A stretch of 23,871 bases of DNA from UMGS1590 sp963558655 (lineage in GTDB: Bacteria > Bacillota > Peptococcia > Peptococcales > Peptococcaceae), in assembly GCA_963558655.1 (NCBI GenBank), contig CAUWHJ010000028.1, positions 1 through 23,871 of the forward strand, written 5' to 3'. The notes beneath the pieces were generated by a model. The model did not search any database and was not told the DNA's origin. It was given only the letters and a program-made list of their open reading frames with translations. The translations under genes and the position numbers were made by a program. Positions 14,147 to 21,868 of this stretch are shown here, piece after piece; positions within the stretch are counted from its first letter, which is position 1; every line of letters starts with the position of its first letter.

Positions 14147-14869
14147 TCAGACTGGTTTTTCAGAAACCACTTCAATGACTGTGGCAATGCCATCGGCCAC
14201 ACGAAAACGTATGTCAAAGCCACCAAAAAGCACACCATACACCCGTTCCGGATCTTTTTGATAATGCGGTGTAGGATTTTGTGCAAGCATCGCACAAGCC
14301 CCTTTTTGCAGATGTTTTGGCAATTTTGCCAAAAGGGTCTGGGGAAACTCAACACTCAGTTGATCGCCCAATACGGTTTGTGCAAAGCCTGCACGGGCAT
14401 CCGGATGACTGTCGGTGAAGGGCAGGTAAGGCTTTATGTCGTAAATGGGCGTGCCATTCATCATGTCTGCACCATCAACCACAAGCACTGGTCCATCATG
14501 TGGGTCCTCTTCAACTGCCAGCAGGCGCACCGAAGAAAGTGCCAACGGATTTGGTCTGAATGGAGAACGTGTGGCAAAAACGCCCTGACGCACATTGCCA
14601 CCCAAACGTGGTGGGCGTACTGTTGGCGACCATTCGGCTCTAATTGCCTCTGAAAAGGACCAAATCAGCCACAGATAGTCATACCCCTCGATGCCCCTTA
14701 ACGCGTCTTTATTGCGAAATTCTGGCGCAAATACAATGCGACAGGCAAGCTCGTCTACCACGCCACTTTGTCTTGGCACGCCAAACTTACTTTCATAAGG
14801 TGTCTGAATGGTTGCAATGGCTTTAAGCGTCACTGCAAACGCTTCCGGATTGATGGTTGATGTGTCCAT
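14147..14869 (-). CDS. trmO: tRNA (t6A37) N6-methyltransferase TrmO (TsaA/YaeB family)
   Basis: TrmO uses S-adenosylmethionine to methylate t6A at position 37 of certain threonine tRNAs, giving m6t6A and improving decoding. The 240-residue length matches the two-domain E. coli form. The N-terminal beta-barrel carries the family signature GVFATRSPFRPNP (96-108) and DIKPYLPFTD (144-153); the C-terminal domain contains DPERVYGVLFGGFDIRF. AAAGGAG precedes the ATG at 14869. It follows the EF-G-like gene on the same strand but a strong terminator intervenes, and I see no clear promoter between that terminator and the start, so expression may depend on read-through. Confidence 0.9.
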   Translation of the reverse strand: MDTSTINPEAFAVTLKAIATIQTPYESKFGVPRQSGVVDELACRIVFAPEFRNKDALRGIEGYDYLWLIWSFSEAIRAEWSPTVRPPRLGGNVRQGVFATRSPFRPNPLALSSVRLLAVEEDPHDGPVLVVDGADMMNGTPIYDIKPYLPFTDSHPDARAGFAQTVLGDQLSVEFPQTLLAKLPKHLQKGACAMLAQNPTPHYQKDPERVYGVLFGGFDIRFRVADGIATVIEVVSEKPV

Positions 14870-14889
14870 AATGGCTCCTTTCTACTCAT

Positions 14890-14925
14890 AAAAATCGACA
14901 TTGACCCCAGGGGATCAATGTCGAT
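14890..14925 (-). terminator. Terminator of the EF-G-like gene
   Basis: A perfect 11-bp stem (14894-14904 with 14915-14925), ATCGACATTGA against TCAATGTCGAT, with further C-G pairing inside, is followed on the minus strand by a U run at 14894-14890. It starts 24 bases after the stop codon. Confidence 0.88.
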
Positions 14926-14948
14926 CACAAGATTCTATAATCAAACGT

Positions 14949-17021
14949 TTAGTTTTCATCGTTTGCTGCTTTGTAATCAGCAATAATCGATTCTGCCAGT
15001 TTAACCGGCACCTCTTCGTAACTGTCAAACGCCATATTAAAGTTGCCACGACCCTGGGTCATTGCACGCAGCTGCACCCCATAGTCGAGCATTTCTGCGT
15101 ATGGCACCCGTGCTTTAACGGTGGTAATGCCATCTTCGCCCGGTTCCATACCCAATACGCGGCCACGCTTAGAGCTGATGTCACCAATGATGTCGCCCAT
15201 GTACTCTTCCGGCACCATCACGTCAACTGCATAAATTGGTTCAAGAAGCACTGGTTTGGCTTCCGGAATACCCTTCTTAAGTGCCAAAGACGCCGCTACC
15301 TTGAATGCCATTTCTGAGGAGTCAACGCTATGGAACGAGCCATCTTTCAGCGTGATTTTCACGTTGATTAACGGATAGCCGGCAATAACACCTTTCGCTA
15401 AGGTTTCAACGGCACCTTTTTCCACGGCAGGAATAAACTGACGTGGAATAGCACCGCCGACAATCGCATCAACAAATTCAAACTCCTGACCATCGTTGGT
15501 TGGCTCAATATCAATAACAACGTGACCATATTGACCATGCCCACCGCTCTGCTTTTTATGTTTGCCTTCTGCAGTAGCCTTACCACGAATGGTTTCACGA
15601 TATGGAATATATACCTTATCAATGATGGCTTTCACACCATACTTGCGTTCCATCTTACTCATAATGTGGTCAAGATGTACTTCGCCCATGGTTGAAAGCT
15701 GAAGCTGACCACTTTCAACATCTTTACGCAGCACGCAGGTTGGGTCCTCTTCGGCCACCTTATTCAGTGCCGTACCCAGCTTATCTTCTTCGCCTTTGTT
15801 CTCCGCACGCACACAAACGGTATAAAGCGATGGCTGGAAGTCAATCGCAGGATATTTCACAGGGAATTCCTTGCTGGCTAAGGTGTCACCGGTACGCACA
15901 TCGTCCAGTTTAGGAATAACGATGATGTCCCCCGCCGATGCGCTGGCAAGTGGTTCCTGACGTTTTCCGACAAGCGTAAACATCTTAGAAATCTTACCTT
16001 CGCTTTCGTTGGTGGTATCATAGAATGCCATGCCTTCAGTGGCTTTGCCACTGATGATGCGGGCATAGCTCAACTTGCCAGAATATGGATCTAAGGTGGT
16101 CTTAAATACAAAGGCAGAGAATGGGTCATCATGGTTTACAAGCAATTCTTCGCCTGTGTCAATATTCACCGCTTCATTGATGCGCTGTGTGGTATCCGGC
16201 ATAAATTTAACCATGCAATCCAAAAGCAAACGAGAACCAATATGAGAGACAGCACTGCCTAAAAGCACCGGACATACACGACCGCTCTTCATCCCTTGAT
16301 AAAGCCCTTCGTACATTTCATCAAGCGTAAGAGGTTCGCCTTCGAGGTATTTTTCCAAAAGCTCATCGCTGCCTTCTGCAGCCGCTTCCATGCACATTTC
16401 CTGCACTTCATCGACACGGTCTTTCAAATCGTCTGGAATAGCACATTCCTGACGCTCGCCATTGACCCATTCATACGCTTTCATCGTTGGTACATCAATA
16501 ATGCCGCGGAAAGCATTGCCTTCTCCGATTGGTACCTGAAGTGGCATCACAGACTTACCGAAAAGTTCGCGCATACGTTCCAACGAACCAAAGAAATCGG
16601 CATTTTCCATGTCCATTTTATTCACATAAATCAGCCGTGGCAAGTGCAAATCCTTACCATATTGCCAAGCACGAATCGTATCCACCTGAATACCGGATTC
16701 AGCCGAAACAACGAGCATTAAGCCATCGGCTGCACGCAAGGCTTCGCTAACTTCGCCACTAAATTCAGAATACCCCGGTGTGTCAATAAAGTTCAGCTTA
16801 TAGCCATTCCATTCGCATGGCGCCATGCCGAGCTGAATCGTCACATTACGCGTAATTTCTTCCGGTTCAAAGTCCAGAATATGCTTATTGTCCTTGCCTC
16901 GACCAACAGCGTCAACACCTTTGCACATCAAAAGCATTGATTCAACGAGTGCAGTTTTGCCGGCACCATCGTGGGACAATACCGCAATATTACGGATGAT
17001 GTTACTGTCATAATCTTTCAT
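14949..17021 (-). CDS. Elongation factor G-like GTPase (second EF-G type), atypical switch II
   Basis: The 690-residue protein has the whole EF-G domain order: GTPase, domain II, III, IV (SGGHGQYGHVVIDIEP) and V. It differs from canonical EF-G at key points. G1 is SHDGAGKT (16-23) where EF-G has AHIDAGKT. Switch I is ITRNVTI instead of ERGITI. G3 is DTPGY (80-84), with Tyr84 in place of the catalytic His. G4 NKMD (134-137) is normal. These features place it with the EF-G-like/EF-G2 paralogues (often called fusA2). Its role is not settled: some EF-G2 proteins act in translocation with little or no GTP hydrolysis. AAGGAGG precedes the ATG at 17021. Not linked to the str operon genes, unlike normal fusA. 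Confidence 0.92.
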   Translation of the reverse strand: MKDYDSNIIRNIAVLSHDGAGKTALVESMLLMCKGVDAVGRGKDNKHILDFEPEEITRNVTIQLGMAPCEWNGYKLNFIDTPGYSEFSGEVSEALRAADGLMLVVSAESGIQVDTIRAWQYGKDLHLPRLIYVNKMDMENADFFGSLERMRELFGKSVMPLQVPIGEGNAFRGIIDVPTMKAYEWVNGERQECAIPDDLKDRVDEVQEMCMEAAAEGSDELLEKYLEGEPLTLDEMYEGLYQGMKSGRVCPVLLGSAVSHIGSRLLLDCMVKFMPDTTQRINEAVNIDTGEELLVNHDDPFSAFVFKTTLDPYSGKLSYARIISGKATEGMAFYDTTNESEGKISKMFTLVGKRQEPLASASAGDIIVIPKLDDVRTGDTLASKEFPVKYPAIDFQPSLYTVCVRAENKGEEDKLGTALNKVAEEDPTCVLRKDVESGQLQLSTMGEVHLDHIMSKMERKYGVKAIIDKVYIPYRETIRGKATAEGKHKKQSGGHGQYGHVVIDIEPTNDGQEFEFVDAIVGGAIPRQFIPAVEKGAVETLAKGVIAGYPLINVKITLKDGSFHSVDSSEMAFKVAASLALKKGIPEAKPVLLEPIYAVDVMVPEEYMGDIIGDISSKRGRVLGMEPGEDGITTVKARVPYAEMLDYGVQLRAMTQGRGNFNMAFDSYEEVPVKLAESIIADYKAANDEN

Positions 17022-17072
17022 AACTGGTCCTCCTTACTGCCAAATTGGCATTACGATCATAGGTATAAATAT

Positions 17073-17101
17073 ATGTTAAATGTTCCAGCGTCATTTGACA
17101 A
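17073..17101 (-). promoter_or_regulatory. Candidate promoter of the EF-G-like gene
   Basis: TTGTCA (17101-17096), a 17-base spacer and TAACAT (17078-17073). Several other AT-rich hexamers lie nearby, so the exact start is uncertain. Confidence 0.4.
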
Positions 17102-17167
17102 TACTTTTCACAAAATTTGTAATAATTTGCACTCTTTTTCTTTCAAAGGGTCAAATTAGCGCAGCGC

Positions 17168-18064
17168 TCAAACGTCCGTTTCACTGATGAACGTTGCCAA
17201 CTGTTCTTGATGCATACGCTTTGTTTCTTCCATCTCAACCACCAACTGCATGACGGTTGTATCGCACACATTCAAATCATCAGCCACCACCATCAGCTCA
17301 TGTTCGGCTTTTTCACGCGCAATCGCCGCCACAGCCTGAGATTCTTTATTGAAAAACAAATCCAGCGTGTTGATGGTCAGCTTATCACTAAAGCTCATAG
17401 TTTCAGCTTCCAGCGCATCAACACCGCCAAGCGCTTGCTCCAGCTGATGCAGCTGAATCCGCAATTCTGAAAGTGCGGAAATAATGGCCACCTGTGCTTT
17501 ATCCATCTCGTCCTCGCCACGAATGGTTTCCAAGGCTTTCAAATCTGCGTCCAGCTGCTTCACTTTACGCACAGCCAGCTGCGCCAAATGCCGCACTTCT
17601 GCAAGCAACCGTAGCTGCTGCTCATCATGGTTGATTTTTTCTTGCATACGCAGAATTTCTTCACGATGAATCGAATACCCCAGGTGCTCCACATGCAACG
17701 CAAAGGCTTTTTCGTAAGCCTCTTCAACACCACCAAGCGATTCCAGCTCACGCTCTACCTCTTCTTTTTCCTTGGTAATATCGAAAACATGACTTTTTGC
17801 ATCGTTTAAGGCACGCATGGCTTCCGTTGCTTTCTCATTGTTTTCCAGCATACGTGCTTCGTACTGGCCACGCAACTTAAACCAAAACTGACGAAAATCG
17901 CTGCCTTCAAACTTGCGAATATCAAGATTTTCACGTTCGCAGCGCATTTGCGCTTCCTGTTCCACTTGCTCGGCGTGTTTTGCTTCTTCTTTCAGCACTT
18001 CCAGTCGCTGTTCGAGCTGTTTTTTGTGCTCATAAACCGCACTGACGTCGCTCAAACTTTCCAT
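17168..18064 (-). CDS. Predicted coiled-coil protein of unknown function
   Basis: I do not recognise a function. Starting at the ATG at 18064, which follows GGAGGTGA by four bases, the product has 298 residues. It is almost wholly helical, rich in Glu, Lys, Gln and Ala with heptad-like patterns (KKQLEQRLEVLKEEAKHAEQ), and has no signal peptide or membrane segment, so it is probably cytoplasmic. One non-coiled block stands out, IRKFEGSDFRQFWFKLRGQ (about 49-67), similar to a KLEG...F..LLG block I recall from uncharacterised coiled-coil proteins of Bacillota. A second break occurs near LGGVDALEAETMSF. It has its own promoter and lies upstream of the EF-G-like gene on the same strand without a clear terminator between, so the two may be co-transcribed. 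Confidence 0.8.
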   Translation of the reverse strand: MESLSDVSAVYEHKKQLEQRLEVLKEEAKHAEQVEQEAQMRCERENLDIRKFEGSDFRQFWFKLRGQYEARMLENNEKATEAMRALNDAKSHVFDITKEKEEVERELESLGGVEEAYEKAFALHVEHLGYSIHREEILRMQEKINHDEQQLRLLAEVRHLAQLAVRKVKQLDADLKALETIRGEDEMDKAQVAIISALSELRIQLHQLEQALGGVDALEAETMSFSDKLTINTLDLFFNKESQAVAAIAREKAEHELMVVADDLNVCDTTVMQLVVEMEETKRMHQEQLATFISETDV

Positions 18065-18113
18065 GGAATCACCTCCATTGATCGTCATTATTGCAATAGA
18101 TTTACTTTTCTCA

Positions 18114-18142
18114 ATTATACCACGAATGAATAAAAAAGTCAC
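18114..18142 (-). promoter_or_regulatory. Promoter of the coiled-coil gene
   Basis: GTGACT (18142-18137), a 17-base spacer and TATAAT (18119-18114) preceded by TGG. Its -35 overlaps the 3' arm and U run of the feo-operon terminator. Confidence 0.65.
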
Positions 18143-18171
18143 CGACAACTTTAACAAGTCGCCAGTGACCT
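18132..18171 (-). terminator. Terminator of the feo operon
   Basis: In minus-strand RNA GUCAC and CGAC pair with GUCG and GUGAC around a short bulge and loop, followed by six U residues (18137-18132). It lies about 36 bases after the stop of the small Cys-rich gene. Confidence 0.7.
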
Positions 18172-18207
18172 TTACCTATTTTACGAAAAACAAATGGCAT
18201 GGACTAT

Positions 18208-18378
18208 TTAATGGTTGTTTTGATGGCAGCTGCAATTCCCGCCATTTTTGCTCATGGCGCAAGCACCGCCATCTGGACAACCAATACATTTTTTGCCACT
18301 CTTTTTTGCTTTATAAATATAGCGCAGCGCAGCAAAAAGCATTGCCGCAATAAGAAGAACAACAATCAAATTTGCCAT
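18208..18378 (-). CDS. FeoB-associated Cys-rich membrane protein (small)
   Basis: This 56-residue gene is easy to miss because of its size. It starts ATG (18378), or at the in-frame ATG three bases earlier that overlaps the feoB stop as TGATG, so it is coupled to feoB. The product has one N-terminal membrane helix (about 3-20, ANLIVVLLIAAMLFAALRY), a basic stretch KAKKSGKK, then a short tail with five cysteines: CIGC, ACAM and CSCH (residues 31, 34, 40, 49, 51). This matches the family of small Cys-rich proteins found after feoB in many Bacillota. The role is not proven; the tail may bind ferrous iron or support FeoB assembly. A terminator follows. Confidence 0.88.
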   Translation of the reverse strand: MANLIVVLLIAAMLFAALRYIYKAKKSGKKCIGCPDGGACAMSKNGGNCSCHQNNH

Positions 18379-18380
18379 CA

Positions 18381-20381
18381 TCAATTCGCCCCACTTAACG
18401 CATATTCACTTGCCAAATTTCTATCCGATTTTTTGCACAGATAAACAAGAACGGCTACAAAGATAAGTACTGCGATCAAGCCAGGTACAAACCCTGCGCC
18501 GATAGAGCCGGTCGTAATGAGTGTGCCCACCTGATACACAAGAAAACCAACCGTATAACCTGTACCCAACTGCAAACCAATGCCGCCCCACAACCATTTC
18601 TTATTGCCGATTTCAGAGTTCATCGCACCAATAGCTGCAAAGCATGGTGGCGTGTAAAGGTTGAACATCAGATAAGCCAGCGCAGCCACTTTCGTAATAG
18701 CGAGCACGCCTGCCACTTCCGCACCAGAACCTTCCATGATAGCCAGTTCTTCTGTATCAATCAAGTTTTCCAAACCTACAAAGCAAACAGCCAATGTTCC
18801 AACTACGTTTTCTTTCGCAATGAAACCAGTTACCGCCGCTGCTGCCAACTGCCAGCTCAACACGCCGGTAATTGGTACCAACAGGTAGGCAAACGGATGA
18901 GCAATCGATGCCAAAATGGACGCATCAGCTGTTTCAGCTACCTGGAAGTTCCAGGTGAACGTCTGCATAATCTGAACCACCGTATTGCAAACAAGAATAA
19001 TGGTTGCAGCCTTCACAATATACGCCCAGCCGCGTGCACACATTGCCTTAAATGCAAACAGCAGAGACGGTGCTTTGTATTCAGGCATTTCCATTACAAA
19101 ATAGGATTTGCGATTTTTGAAGCCGGTGATTTTTTTCACCAGAAGTGCGCCAAAGAAAATCAACACAATCCCCGACACATACATAAAGAAACTCACCCAG
19201 CCGGAACCACCGAAGAACGCCCCTGCAAAAAGTGCAATCAAAGGAATCTTTGCACCGCATGGCATAAACGGCGTCAGCATTGCCGTGGCACGACGTTCAC
19301 GTTCATTACGAATGGTACGGCTCGCCATGACCCCTGGAATCGCACAACCAACACCAATCACAAATGGAATCACCGACTTACCAGAAAGGCCCACTTTCTT
19401 AAAGATCGGGTCCAACACCACAGAGGCGCGGGACATATACCCACAATCTTCCAAAAGCGCAATCAGGAAATACATCACCATCACCAATGGCAGGAAGCCA
19501 ACGACCGCCCCAACACCACCAATGATACCATCAACCAAAAGTGCAGACAACAGTGGATTGGCATTAGCCAGCAAATCGCCGACATAGCCCTGGAACGTTT
19601 CAATCCAAGCCACCAACGTATCGGCAATTAGTGGACCCACCCACGATTGAGAAATCTGAAAGACCAACCACATGACCACGCCGAAAATAGGAATCCCCAG
19701 CCATTTATTGGTCAAAACCGCATCAATAGAATCGCTGCGTCCTGTTTCGCGTGTCAACACCTTACGTTTTTCAACCTTTGCAACAATGTCATTGACAAAC
19801 TTGAAACGCTCACGGTCAGCTTCTTCCACAGCATGTTTATCGGTTAAATCAACAGCACCTTCGCTGTAAGGCGCCTTTTGCCCACTGCCCTTTGCAGCCA
19901 CCGCTGCCTTCACAACTGCATCCAAGCCTTCAACAGCCGTAGATACCGTCTTAAACACCGGACATCCCAGTTTTTCCGACAAGGCCTTCACGTTAATCGT
20001 TGTTTGTTTTTTGTCGTTGATGTCGCTTTTGTTGAGCGCCACCACCACAGGAATCCCCAGCTCTAACAGCTGCGTGGTGAAAAACAAACTTCGACTGAGA
20101 TTCGTCGCATCCACGATGTTAATAATCACATCCGGATGTTCATTCTTCACATACGAGCTTGTGATGCTTTCTTCCGACGTAAACGGCGACATCGAATACG
20201 CGCCCGGCAAATCGACAATCGTCACTTCTTCCGAACCCGTTTCATAGGATTTTTTGATTGGATGTTCTTTCTTGGCAACAGTAACACCGGCCCAGTTCCC
20301 AACCTTCTCATTGCGCCCCGTCAGCGCATTATATATGGTGGTTTTACCGGAATTTGGGTTGCCCGCTAAGGCAATACGCAT
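18381..20381 (-). CDS. feoB: Ferrous iron transport GTPase FeoB
   Basis: FeoB is the main bacterial permease for Fe(II), important when oxygen is low. The 666-residue protein has a cytoplasmic G domain with GNPNSGKT (7-14), DLPG (57-60) and NKSD (117-120), then a helical regulatory domain, and a membrane part with two Gate repeats, including PFVIGVGCAIPG, PFMPCGAKIPL and TPPCFAAIGAM with the cysteines thought to line the route. It is slightly shorter than many FeoB proteins. AAGGGAGG precedes the ATG at 20381. feoA lies 102 bases upstream; the small Cys-rich gene begins at the feoB stop. All three appear to share the promoter at 20797-20825. Confidence 0.97.
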   Translation of the reverse strand: MRIALAGNPNSGKTTIYNALTGRNEKVGNWAGVTVAKKEHPIKKSYETGSEEVTIVDLPGAYSMSPFTSEESITSSYVKNEHPDVIINIVDATNLSRSLFFTTQLLELGIPVVVALNKSDINDKKQTTINVKALSEKLGCPVFKTVSTAVEGLDAVVKAAVAAKGSGQKAPYSEGAVDLTDKHAVEEADRERFKFVNDIVAKVEKRKVLTRETGRSDSIDAVLTNKWLGIPIFGVVMWLVFQISQSWVGPLIADTLVAWIETFQGYVGDLLANANPLLSALLVDGIIGGVGAVVGFLPLVMVMYFLIALLEDCGYMSRASVVLDPIFKKVGLSGKSVIPFVIGVGCAIPGVMASRTIRNERERRATAMLTPFMPCGAKIPLIALFAGAFFGGSGWVSFFMYVSGIVLIFFGALLVKKITGFKNRKSYFVMEMPEYKAPSLLFAFKAMCARGWAYIVKAATIILVCNTVVQIMQTFTWNFQVAETADASILASIAHPFAYLLVPITGVLSWQLAAAAVTGFIAKENVVGTLAVCFVGLENLIDTEELAIMEGSGAEVAGVLAITKVAALAYLMFNLYTPPCFAAIGAMNSEIGNKKWLWGGIGLQLGTGYTVGFLVYQVGTLITTGSIGAGFVPGLIAVLIFVAVLVYLCKKSDRNLASEYALSGAN

Positions 20382-20483
20382 AACTAAATCCTCCCTTGTT
20401 TGAATTATCTATTATCATGCCAGAAAAGTTGTTCCAAGCTAACCTTGAGGCATAATGAACACTTTCAGTGCGGACGACACCCG

Positions 20484-20696
20484 CTATATGCGAATGGCGC
20501 CTGCAAGATCTTTATCAATACTGTAACGACCATCTTTAATGGAGACAACACAGCCCGCTTTGCGGCGAGAAACCACAGTCACAGGCTCCCCTGCATAGCA
20601 GCCAAGTGAAAACAAAAATGCGTTTAATTCTTCATCATCGGTTTCAATATCTTTGATAATGTATTCTTGACCTTCATTTGCATCTATCAACGTCAT
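20484..20696 (-). CDS. feoA: Ferrous iron transport protein FeoA
   Basis: FeoA is a small cytoplasmic SH3-like protein that supports FeoB. I start at the ATG at 20696, which follows AAAAGGTGA; the product has 70 residues. The family pattern is visible: an N-terminal strand, LNAFLFSLGCYAGEPVTVVSRR (24-45, in two halves) and a C-terminal segment ending LAGAIRI with the usual regulatory-like SxxxDKDLA. First gene of feoA-feoB-small Cys-rich protein. Confidence 0.9.
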   Translation of the reverse strand: MTLIDANEGQEYIIKDIETDDEELNAFLFSLGCYAGEPVTVVSRRKAGCVVSIKDGRYSIDKDLAGAIRI

Positions 20697-20796
20697 AGTA
20701 TTCACCTTTTCAACATTTATCATCACGATTATGTGCAATTCCGTCATAATTTTTAGAGTTTTAGATTAGTTAGCCGAAGCTCATTGTTTCAATACA

Positions 20797-20825
20797 ATAA
20801 TATATCGCTAACTTTAGTTTGTCAA
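20797..20825 (-). promoter_or_regulatory. Promoter of the feo operon with possible metalloregulator half sites
   Basis: Perfect TTGACA (20825-20820), a 17-base spacer and TATTAT (20802-20797). The spacer contains CTAAAGTTAG (a CTAA/TTAG inverted repeat), and TTAGATTAG lies on the plus strand at 20761-20769 in the leader. The latter resembles half of the DtxR/IdeR consensus, but the other half does not match, and no good Fur box was found. Iron control is expected for this operon; the regulator cannot be named. Confidence 0.7.
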
Positions 20826-20849
20826 CCCTAATTCTGATTTCCAAGGAAG

Positions 20850-20878
20850 AAAAAAGCCAGATGCTTTCACACCTGGCT
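20850..20878 (-). terminator. Terminator of mntP
   Basis: Nine-base-pair stem (20855-20863 with 20870-20878, one G-U) followed on the minus strand by a run of U residues at 20855-20850. It lies just upstream of the feo promoter. Confidence 0.82.
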
Positions 20879-20898
20879 AGAATTCTATATTGAGTTTT

Positions 20899-21483
20899 TC
20901 AAAAAACGCCTGTCACCCAAATTTCAATGCCAATAAAGATGAGAATACAGCCACCAAAGATGGTTGCTTTGTTGGAAAATTTGTTCCCCACCGTTTTGCC
21001 AATTTGCAATCCTGCCAGGCAAATAAAGAATGTCGTCACAGCAATAAGCAGTGCACAAACCACGGCTTGCAGCGCATTATAAGCAGCAATCGTAAAACCA
21101 ACCGACAAGGCATCAATAGACGTTGCCACGCCCTGCATCAAAAGAGCGGCCACACCAACGCCCACAGCCTGCTCATCATCCTCACCGCCATGCACGGCTT
21201 CCCAAATCATTTTGCCGCCGATAAAAAGCAACAGCACCAATGCAATCCAGGGAATGGCTTTTTCAAACGCCTGAAACATCTGCACAATCGTGTGTACACA
21301 CACCCAGCCCACCAGCGGCATAAAGCACTGGAAAAAAGCAAAAGTTCCTGCAATCACCGCCATACGCCCGCCGCGCATATGCGGTTCATTCAACCCATTG
21401 GCCACCGACACCGAAAAGGCGTCCATTGCCAAGCCCACTCCCAAAAGGATGCTGTTAGCAAAAAACATCAAACTCCAATCCAT
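20899..21483 (-). CDS. mntP: Putative manganese efflux pump MntP
   Basis: MntP exports Mn(II) and protects against manganese excess. The ATG at 21483 follows AAGGAG by eight bases; the product has 194 residues and six predicted membrane helices. Two symmetric halves each carry a conserved acidic motif: AMDAFSVSVANG (about 20-31) and TSIDALSVGF (about 123-132). The usual yybP-ykoY manganese riboswitch is not visible in the 96 bases upstream, which hold a terminator for the preceding gene. No separate promoter is clear there, so mntP may depend on read-through past that terminator. Confidence 0.93.
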   Translation of the reverse strand: MDWSLMFFANSILLGVGLAMDAFSVSVANGLNEPHMRGGRMAVIAGTFAFFQCFMPLVGWVCVHTIVQMFQAFEKAIPWIALVLLLFIGGKMIWEAVHGGEDDEQAVGVGVAALLMQGVATSIDALSVGFTIAAYNALQAVVCALLIAVTTFFICLAGLQIGKTVGNKFSNKATIFGGCILIFIGIEIWVTGVF

Positions 21484-21521
21484 CAAACGTTCTCCTTCAT
21501 TTTTAACGCATCATCGTTCAC

Positions 21522-21561
21522 AAAAAGCGGCCCAAATGTGGCGCTGACCACACTTGGGCCG
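21522..21561 (-). terminator. Terminator-like hairpin between the small membrane protein gene and mntP
   Basis: A 14-bp stem (21528-21541 with 21548-21561; one G-U) closes a six-base loop and is followed by five U residues on the minus strand (21526-21522). It is one of the strongest hairpins in the window. Confidence 0.9.
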
Positions 21562-21579
21562 TTGTTCATAAAGCAAATG

Positions 21580-21792
21580 TTACTCATCCTCAGAAGGTTC
21601 AGCAGATTGCTGTTCTTTTTCCTTCTTAGAACGGTGAAGAAAATAATTGTATCTAAACAAAATCACCACATCGACAAGCAGGCATATAATTGCCATTACG
21701 CCCGGCACTGTTTGCCCGGTAAGAATATAGCCAGCATAAAAGAGCGCAGCCATGACCAAAAACGGAAAGGTCAGAATAAACAGTCTCAGCAT
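21580..21792 (-). CDS. Small two-helix membrane protein of unknown function
   Basis: A 70-residue protein with two likely membrane helices (about 3-25 and 30-48: LRLFILTFPFLVMAALFYAG and VMAIICLLVDVVILF), then a charged tail HRSKKEKEQQSAEPSEDE. The positive residues after the second helix suggest both ends face the cytoplasm. AAGGAG precedes the ATG at 21792 by nine bases, and a promoter fits at 21840-21868, so it is probably a real gene. I do not recognise the family. It precedes mntP, from which a strong hairpin separates it. Confidence 0.7.
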   Translation of the reverse strand: MLRLFILTFPFLVMAALFYAGYILTGQTVPGVMAIICLLVDVVILFRYNYFLHRSKKEKEQQSAEPSEDE

Positions 21793-21839
21793 GGATTCAT
21801 TCTCCTTCAGCGATCACTTCAACAATAATTCGTCAAAAT

Positions 21840-21868
21840 ATTTTACCGTATCAACGAACTTAAATCAA
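21840..21868 (-). promoter_or_regulatory. Promoter of the small membrane protein gene
   Basis: TTGATT (21868-21863), a 17-base spacer and TAAAAT (21845-21840). The -35 overlaps the stop codon of the upstream HTH gene (21867-21865). No terminator was found between the two genes. Confidence 0.55.

Noticed and set aside
17096..17120. TTGACA-TAATAA promoter on the plus strand
   Set aside because: The spacer is about 19 bases and no plus-strand gene follows.
21484..21579. yybP-ykoY manganese riboswitch upstream of mntP
   Set aside because: The space is filled by a simple terminator hairpin; the multi-stem fold with conserved loops is not visible.
20890..21828. A 312-codon open frame on the plus strand opposite mntP and the small membrane protein
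   Set aside because: It is rich in His, Gln and Lys as expected for the antisense of membrane genes, and crosses two terminators.
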